64,000 nucleotides of DNA, taken from contig NZ_VLOG01000048.1 of NCBI RefSeq assembly GCF_007655305.1, forward strand, positions 25,917 through 89,916. The letters run 5' to 3'. Under the pieces are notes generated by a model that was not told the origin of the DNA, made no database searches, and saw nothing but the letters and a program-made list of their open reading frames with translations. This document shows, in pieces, positions 46,514 to 55,195 of this stretch; positions within the stretch are counted from its first letter, which is position 1; each line of letters opens with the position of its first letter. The position numbers and the translations under genes are program-made. This stretch comes from Algoriphagus algorifonticola. Its GTDB lineage: Bacteria > Bacteroidota > Bacteroidia > Cytophagales > Cyclobacteriaceae.

Positions 46514-47182
46514 TTATTGTAAGCCGGGTACTTTGGAAGGCTTTCCTCCCTTTGCAATCAACCAAACTGCAAAGGTGAGTTCGCCTAAAGCCATGGGAAA
46601 GGCCAGTCCTAGTTCAAGATGTGAAAGGAAGGGTAGATTAGCGGAAACTAGTTTTAAGGAATGGACTACTAAATAGCATAGTCCAGCAAGGAGGGCAAAA
46701 AACACCAAGAATCTAGGGATGGTTTTTTTCAACATCATTAGGTACCCGATAAGGGATAAATGCACACCAAAGATCACCAAGCCTCCGTTCCAAATGGATT
46801 CAAAAAGGCGGAAATTTTGGTTTAGCTGTGGATTGGATAAGTCTTCATTGGCCGCATTGAGGAATAGGAAATAGATGGAAATACCGAAAATGAGCGTGTA
46901 AAGAATTCTGGCTATAGCTGCCAAAAGAGCGTATTTCTTGCTTGTTTCTTCAAAGTATTTGTACAAGGTATAGCTCACGAGAAGGTCCAGCAAAACAATC
47001 ATTACCAAGCCCAAAAGCATTCCACCATAAAGTCTTTGACTTTTCTGAATCAGACCCTTTATGGATTCTATATCTTCAGCTTGGTTAAATTCTGGCAAGG
47101 CATATCCTATGGAAAAGCCTGCTAGAATGGCCATGATAATTAGTGCCCAACCGGAGTGAAGAGCTGTTTTTCTTTTGTTCAT
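46514..47182 (-). CDS. DUF4386 membrane protein
   Basis: 222 residues with six hydrophobic helices. Family features: the first helix GWALIIMAILAGFSIGYA, YTLYKYFEETSKKYALLAAIARILYTLIFGISIYFL, and LFESIWNGGLVIFGVHLSLIGYLM with the usual Trp-Gly pair before an HLxLxGYL motif. DUF4386 proteins are of unknown function. It lies between an alpha/beta hydrolase gene (20 bp upstream) and the serine hydrolase, all leftward, so the three may form an operon. Confidence 0.8.
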   Translation of the reverse strand: MNKRKTALHSGWALIIMAILAGFSIGYALPEFNQAEDIESIKGLIQKSQRLYGGMLLGLVMIVLLDLLVSYTLYKYFEETSKKYALLAAIARILYTLIFGISIYFLFLNAANEDLSNPQLNQNFRLFESIWNGGLVIFGVHLSLIGYLMMLKKTIPRFLVFFALLAGLCYLVVHSLKLVSANLPFLSHLELGLAFPMALGELTFAVWLIAKGGKPSKVPGLQ

Positions 47183-47202
47183 AGAATTGATTTGAGCAGG
47201 AT

Positions 47203-48069
47203 TTACACCTGTGCGTTATTCTTGATGATCGCCGCTATTCTTTGATTTTCCTCTTTACCTTGGACATGCTTGGAGTCTTTGAGCAGAACGGTACTTTTCA
47301 GCGAGGGGAAAATTTTCTTCGCGCGCTTGATCATTTTACCTCCTGGAAATAGAATGTCATTTTCCGCTGCAATCAAAGTGATAGGGGTGCGGATCTTCAT
47401 AGCATCAGCGGTTTTAATTACAGGAAGCGGCGTGAAATCCATGCTGAAATGGGTAAAGATCAGGGCTAGACTTCTCTCTGCAAAATCGTCTTTTTCCGTA
47501 AAAGCGCTGGCTAAAAATTGTTCGAGATACTTTTTCTTTTTGGTTTTCATATACCGTTTTATCGGGATAAAGAATCGAAAGAGTACTTTAATAGGATTTC
47601 CATTTACCACATAAGCAGGTGCCGTCAGAAAAGCTTCTTTAATTTTCTGTTCATTATGGATGAGTGTTTGGAGAATGATTAATCCCCCAAATGAAAAGCC
47701 AGCAAGAATGACATTCTGGAGCTTCAACTCATTAATGATTTCATGCAGCCATCGGCCATAAGAATCATCCTGCATATTCAGGAGTGTTTCTGAACTTTTA
47801 TTTGGCTGAGCTAAAACGTCAACAGCGTATACAGAAAACGAATCCAGCAAATCTTTATAGGTTTCTAAGGCAATTGGCGCATTTCCGTTTGAACCATGAA
47901 TAAGAATAATGGGAGGTTTTTGTGGATTTCCAGTAACAATAATGTTGGTTTTTCCGAAGCTGGTATGGATTATTTTATATGAAAAATTAATAGAGAGACT
48001 TTCCAGTTTTTGGTCGTAGAGCTGAAGTATTTCCTGCTTACCCTGTTCCGACTTAAATAATGACCCCAT
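47203..48069 (-). CDS. Alpha/beta hydrolase
   Basis: 288 residues, no signal peptide. Oxyanion-hole block ILIHGSNGNAP, nucleophile elbow AGFSFGGLIIL, acid in LIAAENDILFPGG and His in DSKHVQGKEE make a complete triad. The MFS-independent DUF/ybgA-like lid region includes MKTKKKKYLEQFLASAF. Probably a cytoplasmic esterase or lipase-like enzyme. It is transcribed divergently from a TetR regulator with repeated operators between them, so it is the likely target of that regulator. Confidence 0.82.
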   Translation of the reverse strand: MGSLFKSEQGKQEILQLYDQKLESLSINFSYKIIHTSFGKTNIIVTGNPQKPPIILIHGSNGNAPIALETYKDLLDSFSVYAVDVLAQPNKSSETLLNMQDDSYGRWLHEIINELKLQNVILAGFSFGGLIILQTLIHNEQKIKEAFLTAPAYVVNGNPIKVLFRFFIPIKRYMKTKKKKYLEQFLASAFTEKDDFAERSLALIFTHFSMDFTPLPVIKTADAMKIRTPITLIAAENDILFPGGKMIKRAKKIFPSLKSTVLLKDSKHVQGKEENQRIAAIIKNNAQV

Positions 48070-48152
48070 TTTATTCTTTTTGATTTTTGCGGGGAAGATT
48101 TTATTCAGATGGATTGTCAGAATGCTACTCCGCGTTTATAAAATTCTTAACT

Positions 48153-48199
48153 TTAGGACAAGTTTACTAAAATAATTTGTATTAGGACAAGTTTACTAA
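48153..48199. promoter_or_regulatory. Direct repeat operator between TetR gene and hydrolase operon
   Basis: TTAGGACAAGTTTACTAA occurs twice, exactly, at 48153-48170 and 48182-48199. Each copy is itself partly palindromic (TTAG...CTAA). It lies in the divergent promoter region, 10-38 bp before the TetR start. Likely TetR binding sites. Confidence 0.75.
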
Positions 48200-48208
48200 T
48201 CAAAAAAA

Positions 48209-48835
48209 TTGGACACGAAAATAAAAATACTAAAAGCAGCTAGGTTGCTTTTTAACGATTTGGGATTTAGTAATGTGACAATCAGGATGATAGCCTTGGA
48301 GTTGGGGATTAGTTCTGGGAATTTAAATTATCACTTCAAAACCAGGGAGGATATCTTAGAGGCTCTGTATTTTGAAATGGTTCAGGAGTTTGATTCTAGA
48401 GTTGACCAATTGGGCTCAAAGGAAATTTCTTTTCAAACCATCAAACAGGATATCCATCAGAGTTTGAAACGAATGGTGGACTATCGCTTTTTCTGGACGG
48501 ATCTTTACAATTTACTGAGGTTGAATAAATCCATCAAAGCCCATTTTGAAGCAGTTTACCTCAAGCGATTTGATGGTTATGAATTTCTTATGAGGTATTT
48601 GACAGACAAAGGGCTTCTCCGTGAGTTTGAATTTTCTTCAGAGCGGCAATTTTTAATAGAACGAATGATCGGTTTCAGCAATACTTGGCTTTACAATTCC
48701 TTCATTTATGAGATTGATGTCAATGAGGAATACCTTCAATACCAAACCGATAATTTATTGGCTATGCTTTATCCTTATTTGACTGATTTAGGGAAAAAGG
48801 AATACGAAAAAGTTAGATCTAGTTTATTCATTTAA
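48209..48835 (+). CDS. TetR family transcriptional regulator
   Basis: 208 residues, starting at TTG (TTGGACACGAAA). The N-terminal HTH is typical: KILKAARLLFNDLGFSNVTIRMIALELGISSGNLNYHFKTREDILEALY. The C-terminal ligand domain is helical, of the long Bacteroidota type with FFWTDLYNLLRLNKSIKAHFE. It is divergent from the hydrolase-DUF4386-serine hydrolase genes and probably represses them and itself through the direct repeats upstream. Inducer unknown. Confidence 0.87.
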   Translation: MDTKIKILKAARLLFNDLGFSNVTIRMIALELGISSGNLNYHFKTREDILEALYFEMVQEFDSRVDQLGSKEISFQTIKQDIHQSLKRMVDYRFFWTDLYNLLRLNKSIKAHFEAVYLKRFDGYEFLMRYLTDKGLLREFEFSSERQFLIERMIGFSNTWLYNSFIYEIDVNEEYLQYQTDNLLAMLYPYLTDLGKKEYEKVRSSLFI

Positions 48836-48915
48836 TCTAAGTCAAGACAGTTATGGCAATAAAGTTTACTGGTTTTTGATTTTTTTCTTATTTATTGAAC
48901 GGTGTAAAATAAATA

Positions 48916-49093
48916 ATATGGATATCCGCTTTCTTACCAGGATTGATAAAAATATGGCTTATTGTCTGCTGAAAAGATCAGAATCCGGAAGCTTCGCCTG
49001 CCGTGGCTGGGTCTTCGGTCATCGGTCATCGGTCTTCCAACCTGTTAAGCAAGGAAAATATGGCAACTAGCATGATTGCGGATAATCAGATTT
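48916..49093. repeat. Dispersed about 190-bp repeat, copy B
   Basis: Matches copy A (36360-36560) from ATGGATATC to GATTGCGGATAATCAGAT, without the inserted palindrome and with GGTCATCGGTCATCGGTC expanded. A spurious frame at 48876-49070 is created by this repeat and is not called as a gene. Confidence 0.8.
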
Positions 49094-49097
49094 TTTA

Positions 49098-49480
49098 AAC
49101 TATGTGACTTATAATTTCTATGTGGTAAAAAAAATGCTCGTAATGGCGCAGCGACGCAGCGGTTTTGTATCTCCCGCAAAGGAGCAAAGAGGCAAAGTAG
49201 GGATGGACTTAATAGTTATTAGGGCATAGGTTCATTGAAAGGACTCTTTTGATTCAAACTATGTGTCCTATGATTTTTATGAGGTTTTTAAAATTTTTCT
49301 CTGTGATACCCTTAGCGGTCTCTGTGGCTCTGCGGTAAAAGGATTTAAGTCTCTAGTAGTGGCGCAGTGACGCGGCGAATTTGGTCTCCCGCAAAGAATA
49401 GAAGTGTCAAGTTAGGGAAGGAGTTATTGGTTATTTGTTATTAGGATCTAGGTCAATTCCAGGATCTTTGTGAGTTAAGG
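49098..49480. repeat. Two diverged direct repeats of about 160-200 bp
   Basis: Unit 1 (49098-49255) and unit 2 (49257-49480) share AACTATGTG, TATAATTT/TATGATTT, TGGCGCAGCGACGC/TGGCGCAGTGACGC, TCTCCCGCAAAG and AGTTATT. The copies are diverged and non-coding. Together with copy B they fill 48836-49557, which has no gene. Confidence 0.55.
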
Positions 49481-49557
49481 TTTTTTGCAAAATATAATCA
49501 CTAAGGTGTCTTTTGCGGTATTATAGATGAAATTTGGAAAAAAGGTATGAAGGATCT

Positions 49558-50355
49558 CTAAGACTTCATTTCCCCATCAAAATCAACTTGAAAAGCCCAT
49601 GTTTCCATCACACAATTTTCCGAAACATTGGGAGTGCTGCAAACCTGTTTTTTGCCTTGGATTTCAAGTTGGGTTCCTGATTGATTATAGGTGATCTTTT
49701 CAGCATAATCATTAAAGAACGTTCCGTAAGTTTTCTGCCAAAGGAATTCACCATCCGAATCGGTCTTGATCAATAAAATGTCATAGTTCCCCTGTCCAAA
49801 AGAACTGGTTGATCCCAAAATATAGACCCCTCCATCTTTAGCAGCTAGGATTGCAGCAGCTTTGTCATAGCTGTTTCCTCCAAAGATCTTTTGCCATAAA
49901 ATCTCACCATTTTTATCCTTCTTCGTGACTTCTATATCGCAGGAAGTCTCTGTTTCACAATTGACAGTTTTGATTTCCAAACCGATTTGATCTGGTAAAA
50001 TACTCTTTTTGGATAATAACTCTGGAATATCAATTGCCCAGATCGCAGACCATGCAAGTAAGATGGTAGCTAAAGAAATAAAGATGAATTTGGATGGATT
50101 CAATTGGAATAAAGTGCTCATAAATTTTGATTTAGTGGAAGTTGATTTGTTTGTGAATTTCTCTTCTTCAATCTCCTGTCTAAATTCCAAGTCTAAAACC
50201 TCAAGTATTCTTGATTGAGTAAATAAACTTGGGTTGACATCCCCCTTTTCCAGCCTTTGTATGGTTCTCAAGGTAAGCTGGCATTTTTCGGCGAGCTCAC
50301 CCTGACTCCATCCTTTGGCGATTCTTCGGGATTTGATTTCAGTTCCGTAATTCAC
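49558..50355 (-). CDS. HTH regulator with a transmembrane helix and extracytoplasmic propeller-like tail
   Basis: 265 residues from a GTG at 50355. Residues 1-65 are a Xre-type HTH (MNYGTEIKSRRIAKGWSQGELAEKCQLTLRTIQRLEKGDVNPSL). A polar linker leads to one transmembrane helix at about 88-110 (FIFISLATILLAWSAIWAI). The exported part has two beta-strand repeats of the delta-60/SBBP-like kind: GEILWQKIFGGNSYDKAAAIL with GGVYILGSTSSFG, and GEFLWQKTYGTFFNDYAEKI. It also has three Cys residues. It looks like a one-component membrane sensor-regulator. Confidence 0.7.
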   Translation of the reverse strand: MNYGTEIKSRRIAKGWSQGELAEKCQLTLRTIQRLEKGDVNPSLFTQSRILEVLDLEFRQEIEEEKFTNKSTSTKSKFMSTLFQLNPSKFIFISLATILLAWSAIWAIDIPELLSKKSILPDQIGLEIKTVNCETETSCDIEVTKKDKNGEILWQKIFGGNSYDKAAAILAAKDGGVYILGSTSSFGQGNYDILLIKTDSDGEFLWQKTYGTFFNDYAEKITYNQSGTQLEIQGKKQVCSTPNVSENCVMETWAFQVDFDGEMKS

Positions 50356-50536
50356 AGTTCAAAATTATGAGTTCATATTCTGCCAGAAAACGCCGATAGT
50401 ATGACATTCATATGACATTCTCTCAGGCTATACCTCAGTTCGAGGATTTTCTTAATGAAGATAGCCGTATATAGTTTGAAATGTTGATGAGATTGCAAAA
50501 CCATTCGTTTAATTTGAAATTCGTTAAAAAAAAACT

Positions 50537-51058
50537 ATGCATATCCATTTGTCCAAAAAGCTTGAAAAGCTTTTAAAGAAATTCACCAATAAGAAATCAT
50601 CTGAGCCTGATTCAAGTCAATTGGGGAAATGGAATGCCACAGTATTTTATGTAGACCGAAAAAAATGTTTACTCTTTTTAAATGCCCAGACGACCTATAG
50701 TTTTATTTTGGTCAACGTAGTGGCAAAGGATTATCCCAACTTACACAAAAAAATAAAGGAAGAGTTGTACGAACAGTTAAGCTATGATGGGATCCTCTTA
50801 GCTCCCAAACAATTCCTAGCTCTTTTAGGAGAAATTCGGTTTTTACCTACAGACGCAGACCGAAGAGCACTGGGTTTTATCAATTACAAACTGGACACTA
50901 TTAATCATTTTCTTTCTATCGAAAGCATTTCGGTTGATTTGCTTTGCCATCGATTAAACTCAGATCTTTTTAATACCGGGCCAGGCCCTAAATATCAAAA
51001 TATGACTACTCCGATCGCAGAGATGAAGAGGGTGGTTGAGGGAATTCAAGGAGATTAA
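50537..51058 (+). CDS. DUF6933 family protein
   Basis: 173 residues, soluble. Begins MHIHLSKKLEKLLKKF, then GKWNATVFYVDRKKCLLFLNAQTTYSFILVNV, which is the core DUF6933 pattern. Near residue 120 is FLPTDADRRALGFINYKLDTI, an RxxLGxxN-type block also typical of the family. Unknown function. Divergent from the membrane HTH gene. Confidence 0.75.
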   Translation: MHIHLSKKLEKLLKKFTNKKSSEPDSSQLGKWNATVFYVDRKKCLLFLNAQTTYSFILVNVVAKDYPNLHKKIKEELYEQLSYDGILLAPKQFLALLGEIRFLPTDADRRALGFINYKLDTINHFLSIESISVDLLCHRLNSDLFNTGPGPKYQNMTTPIAEMKRVVEGIQGD

Positions 51059-51071
51059 AGTCTTTTTATTA

Positions 51072-51201
51072 TTCAATAAAATTTATAGGTGAATAATCCC
51101 ATCTACGATGGACTATCCACATATCAAGCTTATAAATTGTTGATTTAGAGGATGCATTAAGCGAAGTGATGAATGATCTAATGGGTTGTTTTTTTGGGTG
51201 A
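51072..51201 (+). pseudogene. Decayed 3' fragment of a DUF3024 gene
   Basis: The last part reads IVDLEDALSEVMNDLMGCFFG and stop, matching the end of the DUF3024 gene (INDLEDALNEIMNDPMGCFFG). Upstream the match continues weakly back to about 51072, with one indel and in-frame stops. No start or body is present. A second case of a detached gene tail in this window. Confidence 0.75.
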
Positions 51202-51211
51202 GAAAAAGGAA

Positions 51212-51240
51212 AAACCACCAGCTTACTAAGCTGATGGTTT
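51212..51240 (-). terminator. Terminator after the PQQ-like/cytochrome gene
   Basis: AAACCACCAGCTTA (51212-51225) pairs with TAAGCTGATGGTTT (51227-51240). On the minus strand it is followed by TTTCCTTTTTC. A second palindrome, GATAAATCC-AAA-GGATTTATC, lies at 51247-51267. Confidence 0.65.
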
Positions 51241-51318
51241 CTAGTTGATAAATCCAAAGGATTTATCTTTCTAACCCTTTTACTGTGCATTACTTTTAAA
51301 TAGAAAAATCATTTTTTA

Positions 51319-53259
51319 TCAAATACCCTTATTTTCCTTAAGCGAGTTGATCCAATGGGCTATTTTCAAAGCCTGATCTTTAGGAACTTGAGGCATTGCT
51401 GCCATTGGGGTGGAATAATCCGGCCAATTTTCCGGTTTTGGATTATAGATTAAATCCACAATTTTTTCTGGACTATAATTCCTTTTGGCTATATCCTGAA
51501 AAGATGGACCTACCACTCTTTTATTTGGGGCATGGCAGGCTGTACAAGTATTTTTAGCTAAAAGAGCCATAATTTCATTCTCAGTAGGAACTTCACTTTT
51601 TTGACTGGTTGTTGGTTTTACGATGACTCTCGTTGGTTTCTTTTCTTGAGTTTTTTCAATAATATCTTCTTTCATAGGTGCCTTGATCGTCAGGGTTTTT
51701 CCAGATGGAATTTCATGAAGCGTATAATAAGCATCTGTATGGATCAGCTCATGATATGTTCCTGCTGCACGAATCCCAGGTAAGCTTAATCTGTGGACAT
51801 AATGTTTCTTAGGGTTTTCAATAGCAATTCTAACTTTTTTCTTATCTTCTGATATTTCCACTCCCAATATTGGGTGATCCTGACTATCCACCGGAGGACT
51901 TCCATATACAGGAAAGTACTTATAGGTATAACTTGAAACAGAGAAAGACTCTAAATTTTCTGCGGATTTTGGATCGATGGGTTTGGTAAATTCAATCTCA
52001 AATCCATCAGGTTTCGCTTTGATTGTTCTAATTTCGAAAGGCACAATCCGATTCCACACCAATCGTTGAAGTCCTTCATTAGCATCACCTGCTGACCCCC
52101 AACCACGGTTTGTTTCTCCAATAAATAGAGATTGGTCTTTAGCAAATGCCATTCTCAATACACCGGATTGAAAGCCACTTCTAAAATCTATGGATGCACC
52201 TTGATATACCCCATTTACTTTTTCAAGCATTATCCGCATAATTTTACTTTGCCCCTGATCTCCTACTAAAACCTGACCTCCAAATGGTCCCCAGTAATCA
52301 TCAGGGATCATTAAGGGTTCGGAATTGGAAATACCATGAACTCCATGAGGAAGCCATATAGCTGGTAATTTAATTTCAGGTAGTTTTTCTTTAGCCTGAG
52401 CCAAAGTAATATACGGTGCATCAACATTATTTTCAGGTTTGATGTACCTGCCATTAGGGTCTTTTATTTTCATTGGGTCGACTACAGCATTAAATTCATC
52501 TGTATTCATTTCGACAGGTACCTCAGGGAGCTCAGACCAAGCTAAGGATGCTGGGTGACCGGAAAAATCACCTTTTTCCAAATGCCATAATCCTCCTGAT
52601 GCTATATAATCGCCTTGGTTTTCAGTATAGAATACCTCTCCATTTAAAATTCCCGGTCCAGCTGGAGAGCGCATTCCTGATGCAAAAGGCTCTATTGTTC
52701 CATCTTGATGGATTTTTAAAGTCATTCCTCTGTAAGGAACTCTAGCTTCACCACGCCACCACTCCTGATCGCCAAAAGCTACATTGGTAGTTACAATAAA
52801 ATTTCCTTCGGGAGTTACTTTTGGTCCAAAACTGTATTCATGATAGTGAGTGGACAATGGCCAGCTTGCTATTGTCTCATAGATTTCTGCTTGTCCATCA
52901 GAATTGGAATCTATCAATTTGGTAAGTTCTCCTCTTTGGACAACATACATGGAACCTTCATGATAAGCAATTCCCAAGATTTCATGTAGCCCATAGCCAA
53001 ACCTTGTCCAATAAGGTTGATTGGAAGTTGGGTTTTTTACCAAAAAAACATCTCCTCTTCTGGTTGCGACTCCTAAACTTCCATCGGGTAAAAGTGTCAA
53101 ACCACCTACTTCCAGTAAGACTCCTTCTGGTGCAGGTACTTTAAGAATTTTAAAAAAGTCTTCTTCTTTTGGAGATTCCTGGCTTTGGGTAGGAAAACAC
53201 AAACCGAAAATGATAAAGAATAGGGTAGCGTATTTAAATATGATTCTGTAGGAATTCAT
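51319..53259 (-). CDS. Exported dehydrogenase-like propeller protein with C-terminal cytochrome c
   Basis: About 646 residues from the ATG at 53259; an upstream in-frame TTG at 53277 is also possible. Signal peptide (FKYATLFFIIFGLCFPTQSQ). Residues about 30-440 resemble PQQ-dependent sugar dehydrogenase/DUF7133-like propellers: GGLTLLPDGSLGVATRRGDVFLV, YHEYSFGPKVTPEGNFIVTTN and SGMRSPAGPGI. A Pro/Lys/Thr-rich linker leads to a cytochrome c domain with CTACH and distal Met in TPMAAMPQVP. It could oxidise a sugar and pass electrons to the respiratory chain. It follows the 3-keto-hydrolase gene by 20 bp. Confidence 0.78.
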   Translation of the reverse strand: MNSYRIIFKYATLFFIIFGLCFPTQSQESPKEEDFFKILKVPAPEGVLLEVGGLTLLPDGSLGVATRRGDVFLVKNPTSNQPYWTRFGYGLHEILGIAYHEGSMYVVQRGELTKLIDSNSDGQAEIYETIASWPLSTHYHEYSFGPKVTPEGNFIVTTNVAFGDQEWWRGEARVPYRGMTLKIHQDGTIEPFASGMRSPAGPGILNGEVFYTENQGDYIASGGLWHLEKGDFSGHPASLAWSELPEVPVEMNTDEFNAVVDPMKIKDPNGRYIKPENNVDAPYITLAQAKEKLPEIKLPAIWLPHGVHGISNSEPLMIPDDYWGPFGGQVLVGDQGQSKIMRIMLEKVNGVYQGASIDFRSGFQSGVLRMAFAKDQSLFIGETNRGWGSAGDANEGLQRLVWNRIVPFEIRTIKAKPDGFEIEFTKPIDPKSAENLESFSVSSYTYKYFPVYGSPPVDSQDHPILGVEISEDKKKVRIAIENPKKHYVHRLSLPGIRAAGTYHELIHTDAYYTLHEIPSGKTLTIKAPMKEDIIEKTQEKKPTRVIVKPTTSQKSEVPTENEIMALLAKNTCTACHAPNKRVVGPSFQDIAKRNYSPEKIVDLIYNPKPENWPDYSTPMAAMPQVPKDQALKIAHWINSLKENKGI

Positions 53260-53279
53260 AGGCTTTGCTCGTTTCAAGA

Positions 53280-55055
53280 TTAAAATAATATGCGATAGGT
53301 TAAGGAGTCTTTGAAAGGAAGATAAATGAATCCTTCAATTACTCGTGGGTTTAGATTCTCTGTCGAAGAAAGAAAAATACCTTGATCTTCAATCCAGAAC
53401 ATTCCATCACCTAGAGATAAAAGCTTTGAGCCTTGAGCAATTTTGATGTAGTATATTTCAGGGTTGGTCGAGACTTTTAAAGTCCGTTCTATTCCTTTTC
53501 CACCCTCAAGGATTTGTATTTGATCATGTAAATCAGACCCATGCTCGTTGATACTTTTGAAAATTACGTTGCCATGATTTACAACTTGATAACCTTTGGG
53601 TTTCCATTTCATGGAAATTGGTGTAATATTTTCGTCATAAAATAGATGGTCACCTTGATTTAGTTCTTGCACAGTCCCCAAAGGAAGAGAGACCCCATTC
53701 CCTCTGTTATACCACATGGGGGTAGCATCTAGAAATTTTCCTCGCCAAACACGAATTAACTGATTAGAATTTAGGTCATATGAATAATGTGTACCCTGAT
53801 TAGATGATACAGAAATTCCGTGAGATATCTTTGGTGCATTGGGGACTTCTAAAAAAGAACGTACAATAGGTACATCTTTTGGGTCTACATGGATGGGGTC
53901 AGAAGTCCAAAACTCTAAGCCTGCTGGCTTACTGTACTCTTCAGTCCACATTCCTTCAGATGCTGCCCGTAAATAAAAACCTTCAGTGGTCCAATCATCG
54001 GGTTTGGATACCCAAATTTCAACTGGGTGATTTCCAGCATCAAGAGTAAGTTGGAGGTTTGTAGTTCCTCTTTTCAAAACATTCCCTCCGGCGCCTCCAG
54101 TTTGAATTGCTCCCAGACCATTAGGTACAGTAAGACCAAAAGAATATTTACCTGATTCGTTGACTTGAAGATTACCTTCAAATTTTGTGAGAGAGGATGC
54201 TGTTAATCCTGTGGTATATTCAAAAAAGTTATCAATTTCCCCTACTAGAGCAGGTTGAATTCCTTGTATTTCAGAAATTTCCTGAATGGAACCTTCATAA
54301 ACTCTAAAACTGAGATCTTTAAATTGAGGAGCCTTTCTTTTATATTCCGTTATTTCCAAATTTTTTATCGCAATAGGCCCATGGTCTCCTTGTATTCGAA
54401 TGGGACCTAATGCCACTTCTCCTCCTGAAAGGGAACCTCTGGTTGGTCCAAACAATTCTACATTTTCATGAATTTTCACTCCATTTAGATGAATCGAAAC
54501 AATGTTTGCATTAGATATTTTTTTTCCTTGAGAGTCAAATCTAGGAGCCTTAAATAAAATTCTTAAATTTTGCCATGTTCCAGGAGCCCGACTTGCATTT
54601 TGTCTAGGAGCATATCCCTGATACCCCTTTTGCCCTTCCGGTTTGGTTTCATCCCAGCGTTCATAAATACCTCCATTGTCTCCAGCTTGCGGATTGGTTT
54701 TTGTCCAGCTATCTAAAAGTTGGATTTCATATTGACCTTGAATATAGATCCCTGAATTAGACCCAGGGGCCATCATATAATCTAACCTTATATCAGCATC
54801 CCCAAATTTTTTACTAGAAACTAGATCGTTTCCCGGTTTTTTATTACCAGGAAGATTTACCATAATATCCCCATTTCCAGAACCTTTGATGGACCGATCT
54901 TTCAAAGGATTAGTCTGAACTTGACCTACCTCTTGCCATGAACCTTTATTATTTTGAAAGTCCTTGAGCGTAAGTTTAATGCTTTGGGATTGAAGTGGGT
55001 AGGATAAAACAATCAGGCTGATAAATGGAAGAGTCCATTTCATTTTTAATTTCAT
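53280..55055 (-). CDS. DUF1080 (3-keto-disaccharide hydrolase-type) protein with PA14-like region
   Basis: 591 residues. Signal peptide (residues 1-22). Residues 30-240 form the DUF1080 concanavalin-like domain: FGDADIRLDYMMAPGSNSGIYIQGQYEIQLLDSW, GGIYERWDETKPEG and PGTWQNLRILFKAPRFD. Residues about 250-390 look PA14-like (YEGSIQEI start, GKYSFGLTVPNGLGAI), and the C-terminal 190 residues are an unassigned beta domain. DUF1080 members hydrolyse 3-keto-glycosides. It lies downstream of susD after a hairpin. Confidence 0.8.
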   Translation of the reverse strand: MKLKMKWTLPFISLIVLSYPLQSQSIKLTLKDFQNNKGSWQEVGQVQTNPLKDRSIKGSGNGDIMVNLPGNKKPGNDLVSSKKFGDADIRLDYMMAPGSNSGIYIQGQYEIQLLDSWTKTNPQAGDNGGIYERWDETKPEGQKGYQGYAPRQNASRAPGTWQNLRILFKAPRFDSQGKKISNANIVSIHLNGVKIHENVELFGPTRGSLSGGEVALGPIRIQGDHGPIAIKNLEITEYKRKAPQFKDLSFRVYEGSIQEISEIQGIQPALVGEIDNFFEYTTGLTASSLTKFEGNLQVNESGKYSFGLTVPNGLGAIQTGGAGGNVLKRGTTNLQLTLDAGNHPVEIWVSKPDDWTTEGFYLRAASEGMWTEEYSKPAGLEFWTSDPIHVDPKDVPIVRSFLEVPNAPKISHGISVSSNQGTHYSYDLNSNQLIRVWRGKFLDATPMWYNRGNGVSLPLGTVQELNQGDHLFYDENITPISMKWKPKGYQVVNHGNVIFKSINEHGSDLHDQIQILEGGKGIERTLKVSTNPEIYYIKIAQGSKLLSLGDGMFWIEDQGIFLSSTENLNPRVIEGFIYLPFKDSLTYRILF

Positions 55056-55143
55056 GAATAATTTAATTTGTCTTTCTTATAGTTGAAATAATCTAAATCT
55101 TGCAAAACTGCTGGTTTCTTTGGATTGGATAATAAATTGGCTT

Positions 55144-55180
55144 AAATAGAAAAAGAGCCCAAAATACTCCTTGAGCTCTT
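55144..55180 (-). terminator. Terminator or attenuating hairpin after susD
   Basis: On the minus strand AAGAGC...GCTCTT with inner CAA/TTG pairing, followed by TTTCTATTT, 16 nt after the susD stop. Transcription of the two downstream genes may be reduced relative to susCD. Confidence 0.6.
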
Positions 55181-55195
55181 AATCACCTCTATCTA

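Noticed and set aside
46477..46557. Longer N-terminus for the serine hydrolase
   Set aside because: It overlaps the upstream DUF4386 gene and hides the lipoprotein signal that begins at 46476.
48876..49070. 64-codon rightward frame
   Set aside because: It is built from dispersed repeat copy B; the frame is not kept in copy C.
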